Assembly: GCA_029891385.1 (NCBI GenBank)
Contig: CM057231.1
Location: 24,707,300-24,771,299 of the forward strand
Reading direction: 5' to 3'
DNA length: 64,000 nt
Source: Erythroxylum novogranatense
Taxonomy: Eukaryota; Streptophyta; Magnoliopsida; Malpighiales; Erythroxylaceae
How positions within the stretch are numbered: position 1 is the first letter of the stretch; every line of letters starts with the position of its first letter. Shown one piece after another: positions 47,601-59,420 of this stretch. Under the pieces are notes generated by a model. The model did no database searches. It saw nothing but the letters and a program-made list of their open reading frames with translations, and was not told the origin of the DNA. Both the position numbers and the translations under genes were made by a program.

Positions 47601-48695
47601 GAACATGAAGACGAGCTTGTATGGCGATATGAAAATTATGGAATTTATACTGTGAAAAGTGGGCACAAATTACTTCAGAGAGGAATCCGAACTATCCACC
47701 ATACTGTTTCGGATGGAACTAAAGGCCTCTATTCAAAGTTATGGAATCTACAATTGCCACTTAAAATTAAGATCACAATTTGGCAATTCATTCGAAACTT
47801 TGTGCCTACCAGTCTAAACTTATACAACAAGCATAGTGCAAACTCAAGCATATGTTGACGATGCTCTAGGGATGTCGAAGATGGGTTACATGCGATTCGA
47901 GACTGTCCTGTTATACGCCAAAATTGGGAGAAAGTTGGGTTTAGTTGGGTCACTGCATCACATAACTCGGTTCAAGTTTGGTTAGAGGAAGTTTTGGCTA
48001 GACTAGACGTTGACAAATGCCACTTGGTCTGCGTTACGTTATGGGCGACGTGGTTTAACAGAAACAAATTTATCCACGAGAATATCAATCAATCAGTAAA
48101 TGAGCTTCATTCTTTCATAACGGCATACCTTTTGGAGATGCAGGTCCTATCGTCGAGAAAGCCCACAGTCAACCAAGCTCAGCCTCAACATGTGATTTGG
48201 AAGCCACCTGCTGATGATAAAGTTAAGATTAACTTCGATTCTGCTTATGATCCGAACAATAAAATTGCTACTTCGGGTTTTTTGATTCGGGGATCAGCGG
48301 GCGAGGTACTAGGAAGTGAAATTACCAAGTACTATTATGTCCAAGATTCATTCGCGGGTGAAGCATTGGCAGCGGTAGCCGCTCTCAAATTTGGATATGA
48401 ATCATTGTTCAAGAACATAGAACTGGAGGGGGATAGTCTGACAATCATCAAAAAATTAAAACTGGGACATATTGACAAATCCAAAATTAGCCCTATTATT
48501 AGTGATGGTTTGAAGGTGGTGAAAAATTACTTATCTTGCGAATTCTTACATGTACGAAGGGAGGGAAATCGAGCAGCGCACCTCATCGCCAGAGCTGGCA
48601 TCAATTTGAATGAAGATATGTTTTTAATGGAGGAAGCCCCAGCGGTAGCTAAAGCGGTGATTGCTGAAGAGAAGTGCCTCCGCGAACCACCGTGA
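44604..48695 (+). pseudogene. LINE ORF2, endonuclease / reverse transcriptase / RNase H (two nonsense codons)
   Basis: One frame of 1,363 codons with two stops: TAG at 45891-45893 and TGA at 47856-47858. Endonuclease (APE type): LAWNVRGLGRSR, IIFIIETI, MGDFNEI, SDHCPLL. RT: NIVLIPKVTNPRNMTQFRPI, KLDMSKAYDRVEW, QGDPLSPYLF and the active-site FADD (46653-46664). The zinc-like and C-terminal region follows, then an RNase H domain (KINFDSAYDPN, EGDSLTIIKKL, HVRREGNRAAHLIARAG) up to 48695, as in several plant LINEs. Together these nick the target and copy the element RNA in place. All catalytic motifs I can check are intact; the stops alone appear to disable it. Confidence 0.9.
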
Positions 48696-48977
48696 AGAGT
48701 CGACTCTATTTTGAAGATACCCAGATTCGGAGATTTACTGGGACCATGGAAACATGATCAGTCCCTGAAGATCTCACCGTTACCGTTGTCATCTCCCGGT
48801 CTTCAAGTTCGACTAATGAACTAGCTTTCGGGCTTGCGTTTTTTCATTTTGTTTTCTTATCTGGAACCTTCTGTTTCCTTTCCTGTCTGTTGCGTGGCTT
48901 TGACCACACTTTGCTTTGTTTGTTTCTTATTGCTTTTAATAAAATCTGGTCCGATGGTATTAAAATAATAATAAAAA

Positions 48978-49214
48978 AAGATCACGACTTTGACTTATTA
49001 GTCATAGGCGTACGTGACGGCAGAAATATATATGGAAATATATATAATAACAAAAAAAATAACATTGAAGGCACGACTGACTAAATAAGTTATAGCAGTA
49101 ACAATGTGAAAATATTTTGAATAATAGTTGCATGAAATTCAAGGTCACAGTTGTGACTAAATAAGTCACAGTCGTGATAGTAAAAAGTAAAGTTATTATA
49201 GATATGTAACTATT

Positions 49215-49280
<66 letters not shown>

Positions 49281-49818
49281 CAACTAATTAATAATATTTT
49301 AATTAATAAAATGTTATAAAATTATATAATTAATCAACTAATTAATAAAATGTTAACAACTCCCATGTCATCCCTATGATTATTAAGTCACAAGCGTGAT
49401 TACTTTATATATATATATATATATATATGTTAAATATATTAAAATTAATTAATCAATTAATTATGTTATAATTAATCAACTAATTAATAATATTTTAATT
49501 ATTTTTGTATATATATATATATATAATCAACTAATTAATAATATTTTAATTAATAAAATGTTATAAAATTATATAATTAATCAACTAATTAATAAAATGT
49601 TAACAACTCCCATGTCATCCCTATGATTATTAAGTCACAAGCGTGATTACTTTATATATATATATGTTAAATATATTAAAATTAATTAATCAATTAATTA
49701 TGTTATAATTAATTAACTAATTAATAATATTTTAATTAATTAATTATTTATTTAATAAAATGTTATAAAATTATATAGGAACAAAATAGCAATTTGATTA
49801 TTAAGTCACAAGCGTGAC

Positions 49819-49910
<92 letters not shown>

Positions 49911-51340
49911 GAATAGTATTATATGATAAATAATAATAATAATAAACAATTAATAATGCAGGTCATGACTAACCTATATACTAAATATTAACATGTAATA
50001 CTTAATCAATTAATTATATTTTAATACATCAATTAATTAATTTACAACAAAATGTTTTTAGTATACTTAATTCAGAAATTAATTAAATTAAAAATATTGT
50101 TAACACATTTATAATGATTAATTAATTAATTATATATTTTAATTAATTATCTTTTAATTCTATTCAATAATAAAATTTTAAATAAAAATATATGTCACAG
50201 GTGTGACTTAAGTGTCACACCCGTGACATTATTAAAAATAATAATCACGACGTAAAGAATTGAAGGCTTTGGAATAATCATGGCGTAAAGAATCAGAGCC
50301 GTTAGATGAAATAGACGATTTTACCTATTAGATGATAAGTAAGAGAAGAGTGAGAAATATAAAATAAAAGTCACGCCTGTGAGCACAAAGTCACGCCTAT
50401 GAGCACAAAATCACATGCGTAAATTAATTATATTTTAATTAATTAATTATATTATTAATTAATTAATTAACTATATTTAATTAAGAAATAAAATATACCT
50501 TTAACTCCTACACTTAATTAACTTAACAATAACTAATAATAAATAATAACTTTTAATTTAATTTTAATTGATTAATCAATTAATTATATTTTAATTAATC
50601 AATCTATTAATTATCTTTAAATTAATCAATTAATTATATATAACTTATATTTAATTAAAATAAAATATATGCGCTAGTTATATTTTAATTATATTTAATT
50701 AAAAATATGAACAAATTTTTTTTGTATATATTTTTTAGCCTACTCGTCCAAAGCCTTAAAGGCTGAAACTGTTCACTTCTTTCTTACTCCATCTATCTCT
50801 GCTCTTAAAATATCATCAACAACATGATTATTAACCGGTGAGATCTGAGTTGCTTTACCTTTGTAACAGGTGTGACAATTAATAACAACATTTAATTTAA
50901 TTTGAATTAATTAATTAGTTCTATTTTAATTAATCAATTTATTAATTATATTTAATTAGTTAATTAATTAATTATAAATTATATTTAATTACAAATAACA
51001 AAAATATATGAACTAATTATATTTTAATTAATTAATTATATTTTAATTATATTTAATTAAAAATAACATTAAAAATATTTTAGTATATTTAATTAAGAAA
51101 TTAATTAATTAATTGTTATAAATGTTTTGACAATATTTTTAATTAATTATAATTTAATTAATTAATTAAATAATTATATTTTAATTCTATTCAATAAAAG
51201 TTTTAAATAAAAAGCATATGTCATATGTGTAATTTAAGTGTCATACCCATAACACTTCTTAAGAAATCATGCCTGTGAGCAATAAGTTACAAGCGTGATG
51301 AGGATGATATAGAAGTTAAAAGGAGCCACTAGATCAGAGA
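48978..51340. repeat. AT-rich array with GTCAC palindromes, right part
   Basis: Continues the array on the far side of the LINE with the same motifs (GTCACAGTTGTGACTAAATA near 49144, GTCACAAGCGTGA near 49387, GTCACAGGTGTGACTTAAGT near 50193). Shares TATTATAGATATGTAACTAT with 43296. Contains long (TA)n runs (49217-49278, 49822-49908) and a 247-bp tandem duplication. Rich in TTAATTAATTAA. Confidence 0.7.
49276..49735. repeat. 247-bp tandem duplication
   Basis: The unit beginning ATAATCAACTAATTAATAAT occurs at 49276 and 49523 (period 247), including the stretch CCCATGTCATCCCTATGATT followed by AAGTCACAAGCGTGAT. A partial third unit follows at about 49710. Confidence 0.88.
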
Positions 51341-52805
51341 GATGATGGGATAAATTTCATCCTTACTATTATATACTTAACGAGGCCCTGTCATATCCAT
51401 CAAGATGTGAAGGTAACTTAAATCATATAAAATTTGGGATAAATTTATTTAATAATTTATTAAATATGCTTTTAACTTTTTAATGCTAAATATCATAATC
51501 TATGAAAATGCATAAATTGATTTCCTATTGTAATATTGTTAATAATAAAGTAAATAAATTCTATTATTGTATGCAAATATTTTAAAAGTCTTTCAAAATT
51601 TGGTAACGTTTAAACTTATATATTTTTTAAATTTAGTTTTAAAATTAAAAATATAATTACAAAATTTCAAATTTTCTAAAAATATTCTAACATTTGTATA
51701 AGATTTAAGTCAAAATTTTAAATGTTAAAATGTTTCAGAATACTTAAGTTGTAACATTGATTGAAATAAGCAAATATATTTTTTCACCGATAATTAAAAT
51801 AATTCTTCCAGTCAAGTAAACGCCATTTTACTTAAAAGTGTAGACAACAAGCTCACAAGTACTTGATGCTATACTAAGGTGGACCACTTGGGACTTCCTT
51901 TCTCATGTGCAGGTGTAATTATCTTTAAACTAGTAAAGATAAAGCTGATGAGAAGCAAGTTGTATAAATGCTCTTAACCACTTGATTAGTAAGGCATAAC
52001 TGGGTAGGAACAAAAGCACGTAGTGATGGGATCATCGTTGCTACCTGATCATGCGATCCAACGAAATAATAGTAATATTACGTTTTCTAGTTGCAAGAAA
52101 TCTATCAAGTCTATGCTTAAGATAAGAGTTTTGGTTAGTTCATCTTGATTTTAGAAACTGGAGATAGTTTGAATTTCCTTCACATACATTGGGCACAATT
52201 GCCTTGGATCATGTGAAGTAGTTGGTACCTTTAGCACGAACCAGGAAGGTTCCGAGTAGAACACATTTGGACTTTCTCATTATCTATTTGCAAAGCAGTT
52301 TCTGAATCGTTGTGCCCGTATTATCCCCATTTGTATTCGCCGATTATCCGAGACTATTATCTGCAATTGAAAACTTCGATACATTTTAGGTAATGTGTTT
52401 GTGATCCTCATTATAAATTGTAACCCAACACCATCATCTTAAGTTTCCACTTTCATGTGCTTTACACATGAATATAATGTAGAATTAAACTAAGCTATAG
52501 GTGGGTAGCTTTCTTACCCATGATTATGTCACCCCAAAAGCACTGCAGCCGTTCAGGATTCCTGCAACTTCATCAAAACAAAAGTCATGGGGAAAAAAAA
52601 GAAGCAACTCTTACACCGAAAAGTGCACTAGCATACCCACAAATTTTCTTGACTTTTAACATTAAGGGTATATTTCAAAGTGTGTTCCAAAGTCATCACC
52701 ACCCTTTAATGTTCTTGCATGGGTTCAGTTGTTAGTGGAGTTGGTGTTGCAGAACTTTCAGTATTTCTGAGGACAGAAATCTAAGACCAAACTGCCAGAA
52801 AAAGG
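51341..52805. other. Intergenic, possible upstream region of the NPH3-like remnant
   Basis: Less AT-rich than the array, no recognised gene or repeat. By position it could hold the promoter and 5' UTR of the exon remnant at 52806; no promoter element stands out. Confidence 0.4.
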
Positions 52806-53138
52806 ATGGGTGTTGTTACTGTTGGTGAATTGAAGCCAAGCAGAGATCATTTCGTCCAAATTCAAGTATAAGTGTTGGAGCAAACTAAGAATAAACAGAG
52901 AAAGTGTAAATGGTCTATTTTTATTAACTGCAAATGTGCTTAAATATAGCTTGAAAAAAAAAACAGAAATTCCTATATTCCAGCTCAACCATGGAACATG
53001 CCTCCATATTTAACAACTTAGCTAGAAAAATGGAAATAATGACTAAAATGAAGTAGAACAAGTCAATAAATAAAAAACATAACAGAAAAAGAAAAATTAC
53101 AGCAACTAAATAGGAAATGCAACAGCTAAGTCAACTTC

Positions 53139-55780
53139 TTAACACTCCTCCTTGGCTTTGATGCTGCAAACTCCAAGTTTTTCCCTTAAAAACTCAAATT
53201 TGCTTCTTACCAAAGGTTTGCTGAAGATGTCTGCAACATTGTCATCAGTTTTGCAATATTTCAGAACAACAGAACCTTCTTTCTGCACATCTCTAAGAAA
53301 AAACAATTTGATATTAAAGTGCTTTGTTTTTTCATGAAAAACGGGATTGTTGGAGATAGCTATTGCTGCTTGATTATCTACAAACACATCTGTGCCTTCA
53401 TTTTGCTTCAGGTTTATATCAAATAACACCTTTCTTAGCCATAAAGCTTGATTTGCAGCAGCTGTAGCTGCAATAAACTCTGCCTCCGCAGTTGATTGTG
53501 CAACAACTTCTTGTTTTTTACAACACCAAGAGAGCATTCCTGAATCCAGATTAAAACAATAACCTGAAGTACTCTTCATATCATCAGAACCACCATGATC
53601 ACTATCCTGCAGAACATGAATCTGACTAGCACAAAACTTGATTCCATGCTTCAATGTTCCTTTCACATATCTTAGAACTCTTTTAGCAGCAGAAAAATTA
53701 GTTTCAGTAGCACAATTCGTAAATCTAGATAGCAGACTCACAGAATGTAAGATGTCAGGTCTTGTGGCTGTTAAATACATCAAACAACCCACTAGACTTC
53801 TGTAAAGAGTTTCATCAACCTTTTCCGCTACATCTTCCTTGCTGAGTTTTTCATTTTTACCCATAGGAGTTGTAGCAATCTTGCACTCATCCATTCTGAA
53901 TTTCTTCAGAATTTCTTTAGCATATTTGGTTTGGCAAATGAACACCTCTTTCTCCTTTTGTTGAATCTCCATTCCAAGAAAATATGCCATTTCCCCCAAG
54001 TTAGTAATCTCAAAGGTCTGTTGCATATCTTTCTTGAATTTGTTCACAAGTTCCAAGTTGCTTCCTGTAACAAGTAAGTCATTCACATACAGAGAAACAA
54101 CAACAAAATTGATCTCATCACCTTTGATGTAGAGGGTAGCCTCATTGAGACTTTTTTTTTAATCTCAATTGCATCAAATGCTCATCAATTCTGCTATACT
54201 AGGCCCTTGGTGTCTGCTTCAGGCCGTATAGAGCTTTTTTGAGCAAATACACATCTTCTTCTTGCTCTTTCACAACAAACCCCTCAGGTTGTTCTACGTA
54301 GATCTCCTCATCAAGAAGACCATTTAGAAATGCTGACTTGACATCTAATTGGTACACTTTCCAACCCTTTTTAGCAGCAATGGCTAGCAGTAACCTGATT
54401 GTTTCAATTCTGGCAACAGGAGCAAATGTGTCAGAAAAATCAGCACCAGTGATTTGAGCATAACCTTTCACAACAAGCCTTGCTTTATGCTTGTTTATAG
54501 ATCCATCTCCATTAAGCTTTGTTCTAAATACCCACTTCACTCCAATCACCTTTCTGTCAACAGGTCTTTTTACCAACTGCCACGTTTTATTTTTCTCAAT
54601 TATGCTCAACTCCTCCTTCATTACAGCTACCTATTTTGGATCTCTTTTTGCCTCCTGAAAATTTTCTGGTTCCAGGACTGCAATGTTGCACTTCTGATAG
54701 ATTTCAGAAAGTGATCTTGTACCTCTGATAGGTTCATCATCAACCAAATCAGATTCGGACAGTTCTAACAAATTTGAATCTTGACTTGGAATTGTACTAG
54801 CCTGATCTCTTCTCCAATTCCATTTAGCATCTTCCATAAAATGCACATCTCTGCTTATCAGAATTTTTCTTGTATCAGGTTGAAAAACTCTATAAGCCTT
54901 TGAAACTAAGCTGTATCCCACAAAGATTCCAGCTTCAGCTTTTCTGTCGAGCTTGTCTCGTTTAATCTGAGGCACATAAGTGAAACAAAAGTAGCCAAAC
55001 ACTTTTAAATTCTTTAAAGAAGGTTTGTAACCATACCAAGCCTCAAAAGGTCTCTTCTCATCAACTGTCTTTGCAGGAAGTCTGTTTAGCAGAAACACAG
55101 AAGTGTTAGCAGCCTCTGCCCAGTACTCTTTTGGCAACTCCTTCTCATGAAGCAAGCACCTGGCCATTTCCATCACTGTACAATTTTTACGTTCACTGAC
55201 TCCATTTTGCTGAGAATTATATGGAGCAATGAGTTGATGTTCAATTCCAGCCTCTTCACAGAACTCACTGAAAGTTGCAGACGTGTACTCCTTCCCATTA
55301 TCAGACCTCAACGTCTGAATTTTACAGCCACTTTGTGTTTCAATCCAGTTCTTGAATTTCCAGAACACACCAGCCACTTCTGATTTGAACCTGAGAAAAA
55401 TATATCCAGCACATTCTGCTATAATCATCAATGAAAAGCAGATAATACTTACTCCCATTAAGTGAAGGAGTTCTATGTGGACCAGCCACATCAGTATGAA
55501 TCAACTGAAGCTTTTTTGATGCTCTCCAGGTAGCTTTCTTGAAAGGAAGCCTTGATTGCTTTCCATATTGGCAAGCCTTGCATTTTGGTAGTTTAACTTC
55601 AATATTAGGCAAACCTTGAACAAGTTCATTCTTTTGCATATTCACCACTGCTCTATGATGAAAATGACCCAGCCTTTTATGCCACACTTCTGCATTCATT
55701 GTTGTTGCTGAGTAGATTGATTGCTTTGCCCGTAAAGGATCTAGTGCAAAACTCTTCTCTTTCATGCTCACTTTGAACAT
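53139..55780 (-). pseudogene. Copia C pol: integrase, RT, RNase H (two frameshifts, altered RT site)
   Basis: Minus strand. GAG-preintegrase and zinc finger from 55780 (EVWHKRLGHFHHRAVVNMQK, CKACQYGKQSRLPF). Core: HTDVAGPHRTPSLNGSKYYL, then a frameshift at about 55400, TLRSDNGKEYTSATFSEFC, and NGVSERKNCTVMEMA with the catalytic Glu kept. RT 54621-54199 ([48 protein letters not shown]), a second frameshift at a T-run (54151-54159), then LYVNDLLVTG: the YVDD box reads YVND (54078-54089). RNase H to 53139 (STAEAEFIAATAAANQALWL, DNQAAIAISNNPVFHEKTKH). The altered RT aspartate would abolish polymerisation. Confidence 0.92.
53145..53154 (-). other. Polypurine tract of copia C
   Basis: Sense strand AAGGAGGAGT directly before the 3' LTR (53144). 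Confidence 0.85.
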
Positions 55781-55792
55781 ATCTTCATCTTT

Positions 55793-56251
55793 TCAGTTTT
55801 TGATTAAGCAATGATTGCTCTCAAAAACCACTTTAAAACCATTTTCAAGAAGCTGGCCAACACTCAGCAAATTTTGGTTAATGTTAGGTACAAATAACAC
55901 TTCTCGGATAAGCTTTGTACCTTTTGAAGTTTCCACTGCAAATATGCCTTTCCCTTTCACTGCGATACATTCTCCATTGCCAATCTTCACTTTGGAAATG
56001 ATTGACGTATCTAGCTCTTTGAATAGATCCCTGTCAAATGTCATGTGGTTGGTACAACCACTGTCAATGAGCCACTTGTCACTTGAATGACTTGCTGCAA
56101 GACAAGTAGCTACGAATAGTTGCTCCTCTTCATGATCAGCTACTTGAACAACATTTTTCTGCTGAAGATCAACTTGAGCTACAACCTTCTGAATGTTGCT
56201 CTTGCATATTTTTTGATGATGTCCCATTTTTTGGCACTTCTCACATTTCAC
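55793..56251 (-). pseudogene. Copia C protease and second zinc knuckle
   Basis: Minus-strand open frame from CEKCQKMGHHQKIC (a CCHC knuckle at the Gag end) into the aspartic protease, WLIDSGCTNHMTFD with the DSG active site, and NQNLLSVGQLLENGF near the end. It is in the same frame as gag and GAG-preintegrase and stops at 55795, just before them. Confidence 0.88.
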
Positions 56252-57060
56252 ATCAGGTCTCCTCCAGCATTTTGATGGTGGATGACCCTTTTTGTTGCAA
56301 TGCTTACAAGGAGGAAAGTTAGACTTTGATGAATCTGAACCTTTGTTCTTGTTTCCTTTGAACTTCCCTTTCCCTCATTGGTTTGTTTGCACCTTTGCAG
56401 CCAATGCTCCTTCAACAGAACCTTCACTTCTCATGAGCCTTCTCTGTTCTTGAGCCTGCAAAGCATGTATCAATTCTGCCAAGCCAATCCTTGACAGATC
56501 CTTAGTATTTTCCAAAGAAGAGATGGTAGCTTCAAATCTTTCAGGGACAGTAACAAGAATTTTTTGAACTATTCTTGTATCAGAAAATTCAGAACCAAAT
56601 AATCGTACCTTGTTTACGATATTGAGAATTCTATCTGAATACTCTTTAACAGTTTCAGATTCCTTCATTTTCTGCATCTCAAATTCTCTAACCAGATTCA
56701 ACACTTTCATTCCTTTGATCTTCTCATTTCCCTCGTACTCCTTCTTGAGATAGTTCCATATATCAAGGGTTGTTTTCAAGGTCATGATTCTAGTGAAAAT
56801 TGAAGATGAAACTTCAGCAAACAAGCAGCTTTTGGCCCTATACTTCCTTGCTTTCCTTTCTTTGAAATTCTTCATTTGAGCCACTGTAGGATTGTCGAGT
56901 AGTGGAAGCACTTGTTAGTCTTCCTCAATAGCCTCCCAAAGATCATTTGCATCCAGGTAAGTCTCCATTCTGATTGCCCAAACTTGATAATTTTCTCCAT
57001 TGAACACAGGAGGTGCAATGGCATTGAAAGGAGTTTCTACACTTGAAGCCTCCATTTTGG
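56252..57060 (-). pseudogene. Copia C gag
   Basis: Minus strand. The N-terminus lies near 57054 (MEASSVETPFNAIAPPVF) and leads through a stop near 56914 into the frame 56911-56375 (MLPLLDNPTVAQMKNFKERK, TRIMTLKTTLDIWNYLKKEY, VRLFGSEFSDTRIVQKIL), the UBN2-type Gag domain. A TGA at about 56374 precedes the CCHC knuckle CKHCNKKGHPPSKC (near 56310-56270). Two nonsense codons, no frameshift seen. Confidence 0.85.
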
Positions 57061-57102
57061 TGGATATACACTCAAATTCCTCACAAGTCCCTTAAGAAGA
57101 GG

Positions 57103-57114
57103 GCTCTGATACCA
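57103..57114 (-). other. Primer binding site of copia C
   Basis: Sense strand TGGTATCAGAGC, a full match to the initiator tRNA-Met complement, three bases from the 5' LTR (57118). Confidence 0.93.
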
Positions 57115-57421
57115 GTTTGTTGGAGCAAACTAAGAATAAACAGAGAAAGAGAAGAATATTTCAGTGTAAATGTTCTATTTTTATTAACTGCAAATGTGCT
57201 TAAATACAGCTCGAAAAAGAAATAGAAATTCCTATATTCTAGCTCAACCATGGAACATGCCTCCATGTTTAACAACTTAGCTAGAAAAATGGAAATAATG
57301 ACTGAAATGCAGTAGAACAAGTCAATAAATAAAAAACATAACAGAAAAAGAAAAATTACAGCAACTAAATAAGAAATGCAGCAGCTAAGTCAACTTCTTA
57401 ACAATAAGGCACGCCATTGAA

Positions 57422-57952
57422 TGATGATTCTCTGTCCATTTCTTAGTTTTTTAACCTGAGTTGTCCTTATTAGTTGTCTTGATAGTTGAGTGTCCAGGCA
57501 ATGTGGTTTGGTTTTGGTTGGAGAGGTTAACGTGATTTGCAGGAAACTAATTAGGGGTTGTTGTATTCACTGAAATACGGAAAAATGTAGCTCTTGTAGA
57601 AAATAATTTACCAAACTGAAACGGTTCCTGAGGTCCTGTCGTATTTGGTAAGAAATGGTAAGAATTAAGATGCTATGACTGTACCTCTGGCTATTCCTTA
57701 CTTTCATTTCTCAGCAACTTGATTTAGTAGATTTTTTCATATATTTGCACGGTAAGAGGAAAAGAAAAAGAACATTTCAGTATGTTTCAAATGCTGCGAG
57801 ATTTCCAGTTATGATTAGCCAAAAACTGATTGTTTTGCATAAACGGAAAGCTAAAAGGAGCCATCTGCTGAAATCTGAGGGCATAGAATTGACTTTTCAA
57901 GAGTTCCAGTGGCAGGCCATCTTTGCAGAGAAAATCAGATTTAGTTAGCTTC
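57422..57952. other. Intergenic or intronic, nothing recognised
   Basis: About 530 bases between copia C and copia D. If the NPH3-like exon is real this would be its first intron. A 67-codon frame (57745-57948, MHGKRKRKRTFQYVSNAARF) has no family I recognise. Confidence 0.45.
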
Positions 57953-57957
57953 ACAGC

Positions 57958-58629
57958 TATTGGGTTTTAGGTCACTTCTAAGTGGAGCCCAAAGCCTAAC
58001 ACATAAAAGGTGCTTGAAAACCTAAAGAAGTGTAGAAGAGAGTTTCAGCCGGAAGAGAAAAGAGAGGGAAAAGAGAGAGAAGGAAAAATTTTCGTTTTTT
58101 TTAGCTTTGCGCAGTAATCTTCTAACTTTCTATCGCATGGTGATTTCTTGTCTGATCGACCTGAAATTTTAACCAGAGGTTCCTCTCTTGTTGTTCTTCA
58201 TTCTGAACGGTGAAGATTGGATTTGGAGGTCTTCAAGGTACCCTGATCTTTAGTCGAAGTTGCTGAGATTTTAAGGGTGATATTGTTCTTAACTCTTTGA
58301 TTTTTCATTTTGTTGATGATTATTGTTATATTTAAGAGTTTAGTGGTGACTCTAGTTATATCTAGAAGTGAAAAACTCTGTAATTTGATTGATGATAGTG
58401 GAGTTTTTCTTTACTGAACTAGGTTCCGTGGTTTTTCCTTTCTCACATTGAGGGAGGTTTTTCACGTAAAAATTGCCGATGTTATTTATTTCTTGTTGAT
58501 TAATTTTGTGTATTGGTGAGTTTGTTGGCTGTTGTTTTTCTTTTGGATTGGCTGTGGTTATTCACACAGGGAAAGGTTTATTAGTTCTAGTTTGTTTCCG
58601 TTGCGTGACCGACACCTCCTTTCCTAACA
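57958..58629 (+). mobile_element. 5' LTR of copia D
   Basis: TATTGGGTTTTAGGTCACTT to CCTTTCCTAACA, 672 bases. A T-rich tract and GGAAAAGAGAGAGAAGG-type purine stretch lie near 58050-58085. Confidence 0.88.
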
Positions 58630-58631
58630 AG

Positions 58632-58643
58632 TGGTATCAGAGC
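58632..58643 (+). other. Primer binding site of copia D
   Basis: TGGTATCAGAGC two bases after the LTR end, a full match to the initiator tRNA-Met complement. Confidence 0.93.
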
Positions 58644-58683
58644 TTTTGGTTCGGGATATTTGTGGCTATGGTTTTGGTGAACA

Positions 58684-59420
58684 ATGAAAGTTGTCAACAC
58701 TATTAGGATGGTTACTTTGAATGGCTCCAATTATGCTCTTTGGATGGGCAAGATGGAGGATTTGCTTTACGTGAAGAATTTTCACTTACCAGTATTTGCC
58801 ACTGAAAAGCTTAATGATAAATCAGGTGAAGAATGGACTCTGATGCATAGACAGGTATGTGGTTTTATCAGACAGTGGGTTGACGACAATGTGTTGAATT
58901 ATATTTCTGGTGAGACACATGCTCGGAACTTGTGGGAGCAGCTTGAGAAGCTATATGCTCGAAAGACTGGGAACAACAAGATGTTCTTAATAAAGCAGAT
59001 GTTAGCTTTGAAGTATAGTGATGGGACTCCTATGACAGATCACTTGAATAACTTCCAAGGAATTATGAATCAGTTGTCAGCAATGGGGATTAGATTCGAT
59101 GAAGAAATACAGGGTTTGTTTCTCCTTGGCTCCTTACCAGACTCTTGGGAAACTTTTAGATCTTCATTGTCAAATTCTGCTCTGGATGGTGTTATCTCTA
59201 TAGATCTTGCCAAGAGCAGTGTATTGAATGAAAAAATGAGAAGGTAGACTCAAGGTTCCTCTTCGACAAATGTCTTGGTGACTACCTCTAGGGGGAGAAA
59301 TAACAGTTGAGGTTCTCAAAATAGAGAGCAAAGTCAAAGTAAATCCAAAGGTAGATACAAAGATGTTAAGAGCTTTTATTGCGATAAGAAAAGGCACTTG
59401 TAGAAAAAATTGCTGGAAGT
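58684..59420 (+). pseudogene. Copia D gag
   Basis: [20 protein letters not shown] (58684) starts a UBN2-type Gag of 187 residues with [20 protein letters not shown] and [20 protein letters not shown], ending in a TAG at 59245-59247. The following region (59248-59420) should hold the CCHC knuckle but is frameshifted and damaged: CDKKRHL-type text remains near 59380-59400. Confidence 0.85.

Larger units (their letters stand above)
43355..48977 (+). mobile_element. L1-type LINE, near full length
   Basis: Non-LTR retrotransposon of about 5.6 kb with ORF1 (43516-44607), ORF2 (44604-48695), a 280-base 3' UTR and an A-rich tail (AATAATAATAAAAAAAG, to about 48979). It splits the AT-rich palindrome array. 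AAGATC on both sides (43349-43354 and 48978-48983) may be the target duplication; it overlaps the tail, so its length is uncertain. Only three in-frame stops interrupt the two ORFs and there are no frameshifts. Confidence 0.88.
52873..57403 (-). mobile_element. Copia C, 4.5 kb, minus strand
   Basis: LTRs 52873-53144 and 57118-57403 (272 and 286 bp; TGTTGGAGCAAAC to CTTCTTAACA) flanked by a perfect 5-bp repeat ATAAG (52868-52872 and 57404-57408). LTRs differ mainly by a 14-base segment (AGAAGAATATTTCAG) missing from the left one, suggesting a recent insertion. PBS, gag, protease, integrase, RT, RNase H and PPT are all present in sense order on the minus strand. Confidence 0.95.
52806..57421 (+). 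pseudogene. NPH3-like (BTB/POZ) gene, exon-1 remnant split by copia C
   Basis: ATG at 52806 opens MGVVTVGELKPS, then after a small deletion and frame change the text is FRPNSSIRHAIE, read across the copia C target site (52868-52872 joined to 57409). This matches my recollection of the N-terminus of an NPH3/RPT2-family BTB protein, in which exon 1 is short and ends just after this point. That family acts as adaptors for cullin-3 ubiquitin ligases in phototropism and auxin-related processes. A TGA follows at once, no BTB or NPH3 domain exon is found in the window, so it is a relic. The match is about 24 residues only. Confidence 0.45.
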
